Assembly (NCBI GenBank): GCA_025917655.1
Contig: CP084613.1
Location: 124,001 to 188,000 of the forward strand
From: Chlorella sorokiniana
Lineage: Eukaryota > Chlorophyta > Trebouxiophyceae > Chlorellales > Chlorellaceae
Direction: 5' to 3'
Length of the DNA stretch: 64,000 nt
Part shown: positions 1 to 11,169 of the stretch, piece after piece
Layout: each line of letters opens with the position of its first letter
Numbering within the stretch: the stretch's first letter is position 1
Program-made: the position numbers and the translations under genes
Notes under the pieces: model-generated
The model's input: only the letters and a program-made list of their open reading frames with translations
What the model was told of the DNA's origin: nothing
The model's database searches: none

Positions 1-839
1 GGTACGGTTGAGGTACGAGATGGCAGCACAGCTTGCAGTCGAGTGTGGGTATGTGTGAAGGGGGTGGGGGCGCAGACGCGGCGACGGCTGGCAGCGGGGA
101 ACCATGACGGGTGGCATGTCTGGCTGGGCCGCCCGCGCCACCGCCCCCGTGCTGCTGCAAGTGCCCTTGGTACAGCACGCCACACAGCTGGCGCCTCGCT
201 CCACCTTGCCATGCGCTGCTGCCAGGCTGCTGCGCCCGTGCCTGTCGTGGCACAGCGCTCGCAGCGCAGACCTCACCCGTCACTGCAGGCGACCAAAAGT
301 CTTCGGGCTGGATGCCGACAGGCGCCACGCCCGCCATCGACGGCATCGTCGGCAGCGGCGGCACCTCCACGCCTTGCGACGTCAGCTGCCCCGCCAGGTC
401 TGCAACTGCGAGGCGGCCGGCGTCAGCAAGCGGCGGGTTGAGCAGAGCGGCGGCGGACGCAACCTGGGCAGGGCAGGCCGCGGGCCCTGCTGCGCAAGCG
501 GCCAGCAAGGATGGACCCGTGGAGTGCTGCAGGCGTGCCGCATGCTGAGCAGCGGCTGCAAGCCTCGCAGCAGCGCGTCTGGAATCCGCTGCGCCAGCAA
601 GCGCGGCAGCGCGCGGCGCAGCCGGCTGCCCACCGCCGTGCTTGCCTGCCGTCTCTGCGGAGTTGATGGTTGCCTTCAGCAGCTCATTTTCCTTGCGCAG
701 CACATCCAGCGGGGTCTCGCCAATCTCAGCGCGCACCGCAACAGGCCCACGAGCGGCCGGGCGGCCTGCGGGCAGGGGCAGCGGCAGCGGCAGCCAGGTT
801 GCTGCAGAGGAGCCTTGTGGGGCGCTGCGGCGCCGCCAT
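1..839 (-). CDS. Unrecognised protein with short coiled coil, cut by left edge
   Basis: An open frame runs leftward off the window edge with no stop from about position 790 to 1. It contains a short amphipathic stretch reading ETPLDVLRKENELLKATIN (about 720-660), which looks like a small coiled coil. Ala/Gln-rich low-complexity sequence and a segment SMAGVAPVGIQPEDFW follow. The best start is the ATG at 839 (MAAPQRPTRLL), an Arg/Ala-rich leader that would suit a chloroplast transit peptide. However, the leader and the conserved-looking part are in different frames by one base near 770-790, so either a small intron or an indel lies there. I do not recognise the family. The C-terminus lies outside the window. 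Confidence 0.4.
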
Positions 840-1512
840 ACTTTCGCATTCAACTTGAAAAGGCCTTCACCGCGGCCCGCGACGGCTGTCCAGGGGCGCA
901 GGCTCTGCAGCAGTGCTGAAGCAGGCTATGGAGGGAACCTACCGAGCCTGGGCTGCTGGGCGGGCAGGCCGCGGGTCGATCGCAGTGCTGACTTACTGCA
1001 GAGGCCAGAGGCCTGCTGCAAGCGGGCTGCCGACTGCATAAGACGGCCCTCCGCGATTGGCGTTCGGGGCGGGGAGTCAAGGGAGGGTTGTGGGAGGCGC
1101 TGGTTCCGTCAGATTGTGGTACCGACACTAACTGTTGTCTCTGTCGCCCTGGTGGGGCGCTCGGAAAGCCGTCGGCAACGCACAGCCGGGGGGAGAGTGA
1201 GAGCCTTAGCTGGAGAGGGGTGCGTGCTGGCACCTCAGAACTCGCTGATCGCGGCAAGGGTGCCAGGGAGAGGTCCGATGGGCATGGCACGCTGCGCAGC
1301 ACGAAGGAGGTGCATCAGCCTCGCACAGCCCCAACTCCAGGCGCGGATTCGCCGCCCATCAGGCCCGTGCTTTCTACACATAATGTAAAACTTACAAAAT
1401 TCAGAGTGTTCCGGGCACGCAGAAGGACCAGGCGGCGCGGCAGGTGCTGGGCGGCGGCGCCGCCCGCCGCCGCACACTACCACCCTTGAGGGGGCCTGCG
1501 GCGCCCCACAGC
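840..1512. other. Gene-free spacer between left-edge gene and GPN1
   Basis: No supported gene. It holds the presumed promoter of the leftward left-edge gene and the 3' UTR of GPN1. A rare AT-rich patch lies around 1375-1400. Confidence 0.5.
1392..1396 (-). terminator. Poly(A) signal TGTAA for GPN1
   Basis: Reads TGTAA on the minus strand, about 117 bases beyond the GPN1 stop codon, inside an AT-rich patch. TGTAA is the usual chlorophyte polyadenylation signal. The match is short, so position and context carry the call. Confidence 0.55.
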
Positions 1513-4500
1513 TCAATCCAGCCCAGCCAGGGCCTCTTCCTCAGCATCCTCTGCCAGCTGCTGCAGCTTGGAGGGCTTGCGTGTGCCCGTTGGCCTGGCA
1601 GCGGTCGCCGCCGCCGCCGACGGCAGAGCGCCGCCGCCGCTGCCGCTGCCGCCGCTGCCGCCGCCGCCGCCGCTGACCATGACGTCGGCCCGCAAGCGCT
1701 CCAGCTCGGCCTCCTGCCGCCGCCGCTCCAGCGCATCACGCTCCTGCCGCCGCTTCTCCAGGTCCGGCTTGTACTGCTGCTCGTACTCCTCAGTGCACTG
1801 CTGTACCGCTGCCATGAACTCCTCCATGCCCTCGCCTGAAGCAGCCGGGAACGCAGGCAGGCAGGGCGGAGGAAGCTCAGCCGCGGCAGCCGCTGACAGC
1901 GTAGAGGTACGCTCCGGCCGGCCAATGCACTCGCTGTCAGCCAGCCCAGCAGCTCCGGGAGCGATTGCATGGGGCAGGGCACCCAGCTCTGCCCGCCGCC
2001 ATAGGCAGGTGGGAGCTGCGCCAGCCACAGATGGGATGCAGCCACCTATTCCGTAGCTTTCATGCCCAGCAACCTCATGCGCGCCCACACCCAAATGCTT
2101 TGGCACAAAGGCAGCAGAAAACCTCAACACAGCGGCACATCGAGAATTTGCCATTTCGGTGCCATTTCGGTTCCATAAGTTGAGCTTGCTCACCCGTCAT
2201 CGCCGACACGCCCACCGCCCGCATGTTCTGGTAAAACTCTTCCAGCACCAGGCTCATGCTGCGGCTCAGCGACGCAGCGTAGCTCTTCTCACCCTCCAGC
2301 GCCTGCAGCCGCGGCAGTTGGGCAGCGGGGAGCAAGTGGTCACCAGCTGAGGCCCGGGCCAGCTTGTTGGAAAGGGAACACAGGGGGTCAGCCTGTGCGC
2401 TGCTGCCATGGCCACATACTGGCGGATGGTGCTGCCGCAGGAAAGCCCTTCCCGTTTGACAACCAGTCGCAGACGCACACAAGGTTAGGCCCCCAGCCTC
2501 ACCAAGGACAAAGCGCAACTCAACACTGCATGCAACAAGAGAGCGGGTGCTCCCCCACCTCCTGGAACGTTTCAAAGTCAGCCATCCAGTCCAACAGGGT
2601 CTCGTGCCGCGCCACGTCCACCTTGTTGAACACCAGCAGCACCGGCAGGCGAGTCTTGTACAGAATGGAGCAGGCCTGGGTTTGACCGGGAAGAAGAGGT
2701 CGGGTTGAGCGGAGCGAGGGTGCGCAGAATGTGCAGCCTGGGCGGTGGCCACCGCCCAGGCCGCTCCTGTAAGGGCCCAGTCCATCTCAACGAGTTCCAG
2801 CGAGGGTGCCCGCTTCCCTCTCCTCCCGACCCGCCGTCACCGGCCCAAGAAGCATCCCCAAACCCCCATCATAACCCAAGCAGCCCCAGTGCCCTCTCTC
2901 CTCCACCCAATCCACCCCACCTGCAGCATGTTGGTCATGAAGGTCTGGGGCCCCAGGCAGCGCGGCGTGTCGATCACATACGCCACCATGGTGGGGAAGG
3001 TGGAGGCAAAGGCCTCCGTGACGATGGCCCCTGAAGCGGACCAGGTGAAGATCTGCCGACATCAAGGGGGACCGGCGTGGGGCGAGGGCTGGTCAAGGTG
3101 GGGTAGTGCATGAGGTGAAAAGAGCAGCATACCAACCACTTGTGCTTGCTTCATGGGCCAGCTTCTCCAGCTGTCCTCACCCTGCCACACCCCTGCCCAC
3201 ACCCCACCCTCGGCAAAAGCAGTTCATGCACCCAACAATCCTTCCCACACCCGCACCTCAATCTGCCCGGGTGTGTCGGCAACAATGTACTGCAGCGGAG
3301 GGTCCCGCGGCTTCTCACACAGCCCGATGACCTGCATCGCCGCGACGGCAAGGAGGGTTGGCAAGCGTGCGACGGACAGGCGCAAGTGCGGCGGCGGCAG
3401 CGGAAGGTGGGGGCTGCAACCTGCCGCTCCAAGCGCCTGCTGGGTCTGCAGGGAGGCAGCCGGGCTGCTGGCTGCGCTGCCGCGCGGCGCGCAACCACGG
3501 CAGGCTGCCTGCAACGGAAGCGGTGCCCTCTGCACTCCCTGCCGCTCTCCTCACTGCCCAGGCAACTCCAGCAGCAGCAACGCGCTCCCACCAGCAACAT
3601 CCGCCCTTGCAGTTGGTGCCAAACCGCAACCGTTGCTGCGGAGACGCAATGCCCCGAGCGCCCCTGGCACTCATACGCAGCGCACCTGGTCAAAGCGCGT
3701 GGCAAAGAGGTTGAGGGAGGTGAGGATGGCGCCGTTAGGGCCCAGGCTATACTGCTTCATCACGTTCTTGTAGTTGACCTGGCACAATGACCAGTGAGAG
3801 TGTGGGTGAAGATGGGTAGAGGGCTGGTGAGTACGGGACGGCCGCAGGCGTGGGGGTGCAGAGCAGGCAAAGCACCCCAGCCCGGCCTGCTTGCACCCCG
3901 CCCAAGAAATCCATCCCAGCGCCCGCATACATGACCTGTTGCTGGGACAGTTCCTTGCAGATACTTTGGTGCGCAGAGGCCCCGCTCACCGTGTCCCGGA
4001 TATCCACATGGGCGCCGTACGGGAGGCGTGTGACCTGCAGGGAGGAAAAGAAATGCAGCCGCTGTGGGTGGCAGCAAAGGCGGCGCTGCTGGTGACCCGC
4101 TGCGAGGATCTCCTGGCTGCCGCCGCTCCGCAGCCGGCATTCACGTGCGGGGTGCACAAACGGCTGCACATGCGGCCAGCGACGCAGCCACCAAAGTCGC
4201 TAGCGCGCGGAGCATGGCAAGGAGAGGCACCAGCAGCCATGCCAGGCCGGCTTTCGCTGGCACTGCCACCGCCTGTGCTTCGTCATGCTGCACACTCCTG
4301 CTAGGCTGCTTTGGAGGCCGCCAGCGCACCCCACCTCACCGCTGGATCTAGGTTGATGATGTAACCCGGCAGCTGCTTCTCATGCAAGTGGGCATTCAAC
4401 CGCTGCAGGAACGTCGTCTTCCCGCTGCCCGCCATGCCTGCAGCAAAGCTTGGGGGCAGCGGAATGAATCGCAGGCCGCGGCAGCAGTGACCCGCCGCCA

Positions 4501-4631
4501 GTCGGCGGCGATTGGCCCAAGCGGGCCGCACCGATGACAAGGATAACGGTGGGCTTCGGACCCTGCTGCTGCTCATCCTTCTGCTCCTGAATATTCAGGT
4601 TCTGCATGCCCGCGCTCGCCTCTTCCGCCAT
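1513..4631 (-). CDS. GPN1: GPN-loop GTPase 1 (XPA-binding protein 1 type)
   Basis: Cytoplasmic GTPase that, with its paralogues, helps assemble and import RNA polymerase II. Exons in order give: [12 protein letters not shown] start at 4631; the P-loop built across an intron (VILVIG joined to [13 protein letters not shown]); [22 protein letters not shown]; the signature GPN loop in [14 protein letters not shown]3 [11 protein letters not shown]; a block around [10 protein letters not shown]4 LLVFNKVDV; and G5 SAMTGE. A C-terminal charged helix [19 protein letters not shown] and a Gly/Ser-rich linker lead to the stop at 1513. Splice sites are canonical; for example, the P-loop intron has GTGCGG at its 5' end and TGCAG at its 3' end. 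The gene is divergent from NAA50 across 381 bases. Identity is firm; some exon edges are approximate. Confidence 0.93.
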
Positions 4632-5012
4632 CTCGGCTGGTTTGCTAGTTGCGCTGGAGCTCTGTTGGAAATGAAATGGAATGGGCGATGACGATATGCC
4701 AAGCAAGCAAGACGCATCAGGGTCTCGAGCCGGCAGGAAGAAGGGTCTTGAGCTGGCAGTCCTGCTACCGTGCGATTGGCTGCACGATCTCAGCCGTTCT
4801 CGAATATCGCTGCGATCCCAGTTCGCATTGCATTCAACATAACGCTGGCAGCTGCACCTTGCGACTCCATCTTCGTCACTGCTCCTTGTTGCCTGCCTCC
4901 CCCGCTCTTCCTCTAGCTGTTCCTGCACGAGCTCGGCTTTGATACAGCTACACCGACTGTCCAATCGGTATTGCTGGGCCGGGCTCCGTCCTCTGCCGCC
5001 GCCGCCGCCGCC
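4632..5012. promoter_or_regulatory. Shared divergent promoter of GPN1 and NAA50
   Basis: Head-to-head intergenic region of 381 bases between two start codons, so it must hold both promoters. I see no clear TATA box. The NAA50 start follows a (CCG)n run at about 4995-5012. Confidence 0.5.
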
Positions 5013-6217
5013 ATGTCTGCCGCGGACGCAGCGCCCGTTCGCCTGCCCATCACCTTTGGCGCTGTGACCGAAAAGAACATCGAGCAGCTCAAGGTGTGAT
5101 GGCACCATTCGTTCTTCCCAGCAATGCCTGGGTGCTGGCAACTGCGGCGCGCCGCGTCCGTCCGCCACCCTCACCCAGCTGTTCTGCTTGCACATTTTCC
5201 TTTCCCGCAGGTCCTGAACCGCGCCATCTTCCCCATCAACTACCCGGAGCGCATGTACAAGGATGTGCTGGCCTTCACCGACATCACTCACCTGGCCTAT
5301 CACAACGACGTGCTGGTGGGGGCCATTGCGTGCCGCTTGGAGAAGGCGCCGCAGGTGCGGAGCGGCCTGGAGGCGCTTTATTACCTGCATGCTTGCACTT
5401 ATACAAGACGAGTTGGAGTAGGGGGAGGTCAGCAGAATTTGGATTTAGATGTTGGGTTGCAAAGAGGCTGGCCGGGCATGCCCCTGCTGCTGTGACCGGG
5501 AGCTGGGAGCTGCAGCCTGCACTGCTGCCCGTCCGGCTGAGCAGCATGGGCAGTGCAGGCAGGGCGTTGCAAGCGGGGCTGCATCCGCAGCCTGGGGCCC
5601 CTCCCTCCTTCGCGACGCACCCCACCCTCCTGCTGAAAGGCTTGTCGCTGTGCTGCTGCACCGCTGCAGGGCCCCAAGCTGTACATTCTCACGCTGGGCG
5701 TGCTGGCGCCGTACCGCGGGCTGGGCGCCGGTACCGCCCTGCTCACGCGCTGCCTGGCACACGTGGCGCGCCAGCTGCCCGAGGTGGAGGAAGCCGTGCT
5801 GCACGTCCAGGTCTGGCGGTGTCCTAGCTGGGCGGCCGCTGCCTGGCCTTGCCGTTTGCCTCTCCCATCCCATGCTGAACACTGCTCTTGACACCAGCGC
5901 TTGCAGCCTCCTGTTCCGGTTTGCTGTCCAGGGCGGTTTAGCTCATGCACCACTCTCCAGTAACGACATGTACCGACATGTACCACTTACCAACCTGCGC
6001 CCCCCCTACGCCCCCTCGCCCCCTACGCCCCCACCCACCCCCTTCCCCCTGCCAGACCAGCAACGACGAGGCAATTCGCTTCTACCAGCGGTTTGGGTTC
6101 GAGGTGGGCGACACGATACCCGGGTACTACAAGCGGCTCAACCCGCCCGATGCGGTGCTGCTGCGCAAGCGGCTGCAACCAGGCGACGGCGGCGCTGCCA
6201 ACGGCGGCACGGCCTAG
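5013..6217 (+). CDS. NAA50: N-alpha-acetyltransferase 50 (NAA50/San)
   Basis: GNAT-family enzyme that acetylates N-terminal Met ahead of hydrophobic residues, partnering the NatA complex. Four exons splice cleanly: 5013-5093, 5211-5354, 5670-5810 and 6056-6217, all in phase 0, giving 175 residues against about 169 in animals. Exon 1 is MSAADAAPVRLPITFGAVTE. Exon 2 has the peptide-binding segment FPINYPERMYKDV. Exon 3 carries YILTLGVLAPYRG with the acetyl-CoA motif RGLGAG. Exon 4 has TSNDEAIRFYQRFGFE and the substrate-pocket tail IPGYYKRL. All introns have GT-AG ends. It is one of the few genes here with no apparent indel. Confidence 0.95.
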
Positions 6218-6575
6218 GCGGCGCAGCCTGACGTGGCGCTTGGGGACCGGACGCGGGCAGCGGCGGCATAGGCGGCCCACAAATGGGGAAGCTGTCAGGC
6301 GTGTAATCTAGCTGGCTTGTTGGGGTTGGAAAGAGATGGGTGAGGGCTGTGGGGAGCAGCACGACGGTCCAAACTCTCACTTCTTTGGGCAACCGTGGGG
6401 AGGAAGCCGGTCGAAGCAGGCTGCTGCAGTTTACAGCCCAAGCCCACTCCAGGCAACTCGAGTCTTTGCATGTGAAGTCTAAATGGGCGGCGCAGCCAGG
6501 TACGTAAAGCAGCCTTCGCACAAGGGCCCAGCCTTTGCTGGCGCTAGCGCTGCCGCCGCGCTCGCCACGCCCGCG
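6218..6575. other. Convergent 3' region of NAA50 and JmjC gene
   Basis: Tail-to-tail spacer of 358 bases with both 3' UTRs. No gene or RNA structure is evident beyond the TGTAA at 6302. Confidence 0.5.
6302..6306 (+). terminator. Poly(A) signal TGTAA for NAA50
   Basis: TGTAA about 85 bases after the NAA50 stop, in the expected place for a chlorophyte poly(A) signal. Confidence 0.6.
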
Positions 6576-7033
6576 TCAGCCAAAGCGGCAGGTCACCGAC
6601 ACCGAAAAGTCCAGGCTCTCGGTGTAGTGTGCCCATGCTGGAGGGAAGAACACCACGTCCCCCGGCTCCAGCAGCGCTGCGCGCGCCGCCGCCCGCGCGC
6701 GCGCAGCAGCGGGAAGCGTTCCTGCAGCGCCGCCGCCGGCGCGTGCATGGGCACTCTGGAGCGGCGGCGCAGTAGGTGGTGGTCTGGGTAGGGGTAGAGG
6801 GCGGGCAGGGCGTCGGGGGCCAGAAGAGCATGCGCTTCCTGCGGCATCCAGGGGTGGCGGCCGTCAGCCGGGCTGGCGGGAAGGCGGGGGGCCCTTTTGG
6901 GGGAAGCAGCACACGGCGCAGGACCGTCCCCTTTTCCTCCCAGCCCCACAGTGGCATGTGGCAGGAGCGTCGGCAAACGCCTCCGCCGCTTCCTGACAAG
7001 CGACGAGGCCGCAACAGCCTGCCAGGCAGGCAG

Positions 7034-7080
<47 letters not shown>

Positions 7081-7784
7081 ACAGCCTGCCTCACCTGCCG
7101 CGTATCTGGGTGAGGAAGGAGTGCGCCCAGTCGTAATGCGTGGGGCTGACGGCCCCCGAGGGCTCACCCACACCCTCGCCGCCTGGCTCTGGCGGCGCCG
7201 CCGCCCGCCGGCCTCGGGGGCGGCTGGAAGGGCGGCGCCGAGAGGTCGATGTCGCGGAGGAGGCGCGGGGGAGGTCGCCTTGGAAGTAGTACCACTCTGG
7301 AAGCTGCCAAGAAGCTGCCGAGGAAGCCGTCGAGGCCGCTGCCTTGGAACCCCAGCTCTCCCCCAGGAAGGCCGCTTCCTGACCGAAAGACAGCTCGCAT
7401 GCACTGTCCGGCTGGGCGGCGGCGCCCCGTAAACGAGTGGTGCTAGGCGGCAGGGGTTGCCTGCCAGGCGTGCGGCCAGCTCAGCGGCGGGCATCGCGGC
7501 GACGCAGGAGGGCAGAGCAGCGACGCCGCCGCGCCGCGCGGCGACTGCAGCCAGCGTCGGCTCGGTGAAGGGGAAGTGGAGGGAGGGGGCCAGCCTGGTG
7601 CGCCCTTCCAGCCCGCTAGCCGCCAAGTAAGCGAGGGACCAGCGCTGCACCGCCGGCCAGTGCCCGGCAGCACCCTTGAGCAGCACCGGCTGAGGTCGTG
7701 CCGCCGCATCGCCACCGCTGCCGCCGCCCAGGTCGGCACATCCGCTCCGCCCGGCTGCAGCGCTGCTGCGATGATGCGTTCTGC
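6576..7784 (-). CDS. JmjC/cupin-8 domain oxygenase-like protein, frame-interrupted
   Basis: Predicted Fe(II)/2-oxoglutarate-dependent hydroxylase or demethylase. Blocks in protein order: PQPVLLKGAAGHWPAVQRW (about 7700), LAPLVYGAPPPS, EWYYFQGDLP (about 7290), LLRDIDLSAPPFQPP, RVWVSPRG, the metal motif HYDWAHSFLTQIRG (His-x-Asp, about 7140-7095), KRMLFWPP, DALPALYPYPDHH, and the terminal EPGDVVFFPPAWAHYTES with the third metal-ligand His, stop at 6576. A GT-AG intron (about 6845-7095) splits QIRG from KRMLFW and holds the GGCA repeat. The blocks lie in different frames; four changes are needed, three of them at five-base C or G runs (6815-6819, 7153-7157, 7267-7271). I read these as missing bases; a decaying gene is possible. 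The 5' end and its relation to the abutting nucleotidyltransferase are unresolved. Confidence 0.62.
7033..7080. repeat. GGCA tetranucleotide microsatellite
   Basis: About twelve consecutive GGCA units, with a shorter interrupted run just before (from 7022). It lies inside the intron of the JmjC gene. Confidence 0.95.
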
Positions 7785-7802
7785 CTGCAGCCGCGCTCTG
7801 GC

Positions 7803-9985
7803 TGGGCCCAGTCTAGGGTGAGCACGTCTCCAGCCACCGGCAGCGCTCGCACAGGCGGCGGCGGCCGCCCCACCAGCCGAGCTTCCATGCCGCCGCCCAG
7901 CGCCGCGACCCCCGCCCACAGCCGCACGCGCAGCCGCTGCGCCCAGCCGCTGTCGCCCAGGCGTGGAAAGGACTGTGGGGATGACCTGCCGTCGGCAGGA
8001 AGCTGGGACGCAGCTCCAAACCCGGGCGCTCCGTGCCTCTGTGCTGCCTGGTCGCCGGGCGTCTGGCGGCTGGCACGCTGGGCCGAGGCCGCTTGCATGC
8101 GTGGTTCTTGGGGTTGCTTGATCGCCAAGGCAGGCTGGGGGCTGCCAGGCTGGCTCTCCATCCAATCATGCGAGTCCAACCAGCCGGCCTCCTCCGCCAG
8201 CATCTGATCCAGGAAGAAAGCGTCGACCGCCTGCGCCAACCCATCTGCCAGCCGCATCGCCGCCTCCACCTCTTCCACCTGACCCTCGCTGCTGCTGCTG
8301 CCTGTGCCGCTGCTGCTACTGTGGCTGCTGCTGCTGCTACAGTCACTGCCAGTGCTGTTCCAACGACTGATGCTGGTGCCGCCGGTCGAGCTCTCCAGCA
8401 GCATGCCCAGCCGCAGGTACAGCCTCAACCCAGCTTCCAGTGGTGCTGCCAGGTCAGTGTACCGCAACGAGGCGTACCGCATGCACCAGTACAGATCCCG
8501 GGTGTACACCTTGCCACCGTGTACATCGCCGCGTGTTGCCGCAGCGGCTGCGGCGGTCGCGCCTGCATCAACGCCACTTCCTCCCCCGCGCTGCTGCCGC
8601 TGCTGCTGTAAGCGCCGTCGCCTGGGGCACACAAGTACAGCTCAAAGGCGGCACGGATGCAGCGCTTGAGCGCCCAGCGCGCGGCACGCGCGGCGGCCAT
8701 CAGCGGTGAGCCGTCCCCTTCGCGTCCTGCCGCCGCAGTCGGGCCGCAGCTGCCGCGGCGTGCTGCTGCCAGGTGGCGCTCTGCATGCTCCAGCGCCGCT
8801 TCCACATCCTCCACCAAGCTGGGCAGCAGGATGGGCTGCAGCAGCGCCGCCACATCGGGCAGCACGGCAGGCAGGTCCCAGCCAGCCAGGCACACCGCCT
8901 GCGTCTTGAGCTGGAAGGCCAGCGGGCCCTGTCCCAGCAAGGCTGATGGCGGGATGGCTGCTGCCCCTGCAGCGGCTGCTGGCGTGGCTGCTTCGCCATA
9001 GCCCGCAGATCCCTCCCCACCTCTCCGCTCCTGCTGTCGTTTGCTGGCTTGCTGCTGCTGCTGCTGCCGCCGCCAGCTGCGGTGCAGCCGAGCCAGGGGG
9101 TGTCGGCGGGCAGGGCCACCGCCTTCAGCTCCACCTGCATCCAGCGGGGTGGCAGCGAGGCCATCTGTTTGTGGTGCTGGGCCCCAGTACAGCTTCCCGG
9201 ACATCTGCCCACACAGCCTCCCGCAGTACCAGCGCCACCTTGGTGCACTCAGGGAAGGAGCTGTGCAGGCGCTGCGCCGCCGCCTGCAGCCTGGCTTGGG
9301 CGTCAGACTGCGCTGCGCTGCGCTGCGAGGGTGCCCCGTCAGCGTCCCGCTCCGCTTCGAGGTACACTGCCAGGAAGTCAGCGTCGGAGACGCCGGGAAG
9401 AAAGCAGCCCTCCTGCACCAGGCTGCCACGCAGGTACACACCCACCAGCCGCCTGCCCAGCTCCTGCCGGCAGGCGGCCACCGCCCGATCCAGCAGCGGG
9501 CGCAGCGGCGGCGGCACCGCTGCCAGGCTGGCGCTGCTCGGCACAAAGCCCTCCTGCGTCAGCCGCTCCGGCTGCGGCTGGATGGGGCGAAGCACTGGCT
9601 CCGCCACCTGCGCAGCATCGCTGTCCGCAGCTGCGCCTGCTGCATTTGTGGCTGGCAATGCGCTGCCGCTGACAACCGTGCGTTGTGGCCGTGGCAGGCG
9701 GGAGCGGCGGCGGGGGCGCACAGCGGCACGGCTGTGTTGCTCTGCGCGGCGAAGCGCAGCCGCTGTGATGTGCGCATCTTGGTTAGGTTGCGAAAACGTG
9801 CAAGCTCGCGAAAAGCGGCGGTGCAGCAGGCAGGCGCTGTTTGGAGCTGGCTGCAGAGGAGGCTTGGCCACGCCGCGGTTCGTCATCTGGAATGAATCCA
9901 TACGACTAAAGGAATGCGGGGCCCTGTATTGCGCAATGCAGGCCCGGCACGCGGGCCTAAAGGATGGGACACCCTGGCGGCGCAC
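7803..9985 (-). CDS. Aminoglycoside-adenylyltransferase-like nucleotidyltransferase
   Basis: The N-terminal part has the nucleotidyltransferase fold signature RRLVGVYLRGSLVQEG followed by GVSDADFLAVYLE (about 9480-9360): the GS motif and the Asp-x-Asp pair that bind metal and nucleotide. Downstream are a helical segment ending AAFELYLCAPGDG (about 8620) and KVYTRDLYWCMRYASLRY (about 8500), which resembles the C-terminal helical domain of the bacterial AadA/ANT(3'')-like family. A Ser-rich linker follows. The in-frame start at 9985 gives an Arg-rich leader; the Met at 9901 (MDSFQMTNRGVAK) is an alternative start, also Arg-rich and plastid- or mitochondrion-like. The conserved path changes frame near 9182 and 8500. 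No clear stop separates it from the JmjC gene, so the two could be one fused gene. The real substrate is unknown; antibiotic resistance should not be assumed. Confidence 0.5.
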
Positions 9986-11169
9986 GGACCAGGTGCTTTA
10001 TGTAGCAGCCAGGTTTTCTTCCCCGCCTAAGGAGTCAGGCACCCAAGCAGTGCCTGACTTGGGCGATCGCCTTAATGGTCAGTGATGCATGAGATTGCAA
10101 TAAGAGGGTTGAGAACAGCACTCCTGAAAAGCATCTGAAAAGTTGTTGCTTGCAAGCCGCCGCAACCTGCTGTTGTCAGCCGCTCAAGCACCATTCCCTG
10201 GCTCGTCCAGTCATTCTGGCCGCCAATGCTGCTTACGCCTGGCTATGCCTGCAGCATCATGCAACTGGATTTGAAACTGCAGGGGGAACCTCACGGATGG
10301 CCCCTCCCGCCCCACCCTGCTGATAGCACTCAAAAAACTGGGCGCCCTATCACCTGCTTGAGAGAGTCGGTGAAAGTTTGTGCCGCTTCAGCAATCCTTT
10401 CCCCGACGCGCAGCTGCAGCAGGAGGCAATCGGTGCATTTCAGCAGCGTCAGAAAGCACAGCCAGGTCAAGCCTAGGAACTCCGGTCATCATGCCTGCCA
10501 GTGCTTGCACTTCCATAAATAAGCATGGGGCCTCACCGTTCCCTGAAAGGCGGCACGCAGCTCCGGGTTCCGGATCCTCCGCGCCTGCACCCTGCAGTCA
10601 CCGGCGGCGCCGCAAGTCAGGTCAGTGCCATAGGTCAACGAAACGCATGTCGGTGCGCAATGCACCGCCCTCGCCATCGTATTCAAGTTAAATTGGCCTT
10701 ACTTTACTACTCCCTCCCGCTTGAGGTGGCCCAGAAGCACCACTGCCGCCAGACCAGTGAAGAGCATCGTCGGCAAGCCCATGCTGCCACTTTAAACGAC
10801 TCGAATCAAACCTTGTTGCGTCAATTAATCACGTGACGCCTGCCGGAAGCCGACTCTTGGGCGGTCCGCGAATGTGCTGGCGACAGGTGTGCACCCTGCA
10901 GCGGCGCTGCAGGCGGACCTTTTCTTCTCGCACCCACAAACTCCAAGGTTACATTGATGGAGGAATGCTCTGTTGTCACAGCGCTTGAATATCATTGTGG
11001 CATTGTGAAGGCAGGGTGCAGCAGCGGCAACGCTCGTGCCCGCGGCGCACGCCGCCCACAGCCTCGCCCGCGCCCAGCCACGCCGCCCGCACATGCGGGC
11101 CAGCTGTGCAAAGCGGCGCGGCTGGGAGGGCTGCCCTGTCACCTGGCCATGGCAGGAGAAGGGCTTGAG
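9986..11169. other. Gene-free stretch downstream of selenoprotein H
   Basis: No supported gene on either strand. It holds the presumed promoter of the nucleotidyltransferase and the distal 3' UTR of selenoprotein H. Base composition is less GC-rich than in the genes, with scattered stops in all frames. Confidence 0.5.
10949..10953 (-). terminator. Possible poly(A) signal TGTAA for selenoprotein H
   Basis: TGTAA on the minus strand, about 220 bases past the SECIS hairpin. Using it would give a 3' UTR of about 470 bases that includes the SECIS, as selenoprotein mRNA needs. Confidence 0.4.

Noticed and set aside
6844-7094. Exon reading LPTLLPHATVGLGGKGD in the JmjC gene
   Set aside because: The flanking HYDWAHSFLTQIRG and KRMLFWPP join in phase across GT-AG ends, so this part, including the GGCA repeat, is intron.
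6576-7784. Calling the JmjC gene a pseudogene
   Set aside because: The breaks fall mostly at C/G runs as in several housekeeping genes here, so sequence error is the simpler cause.
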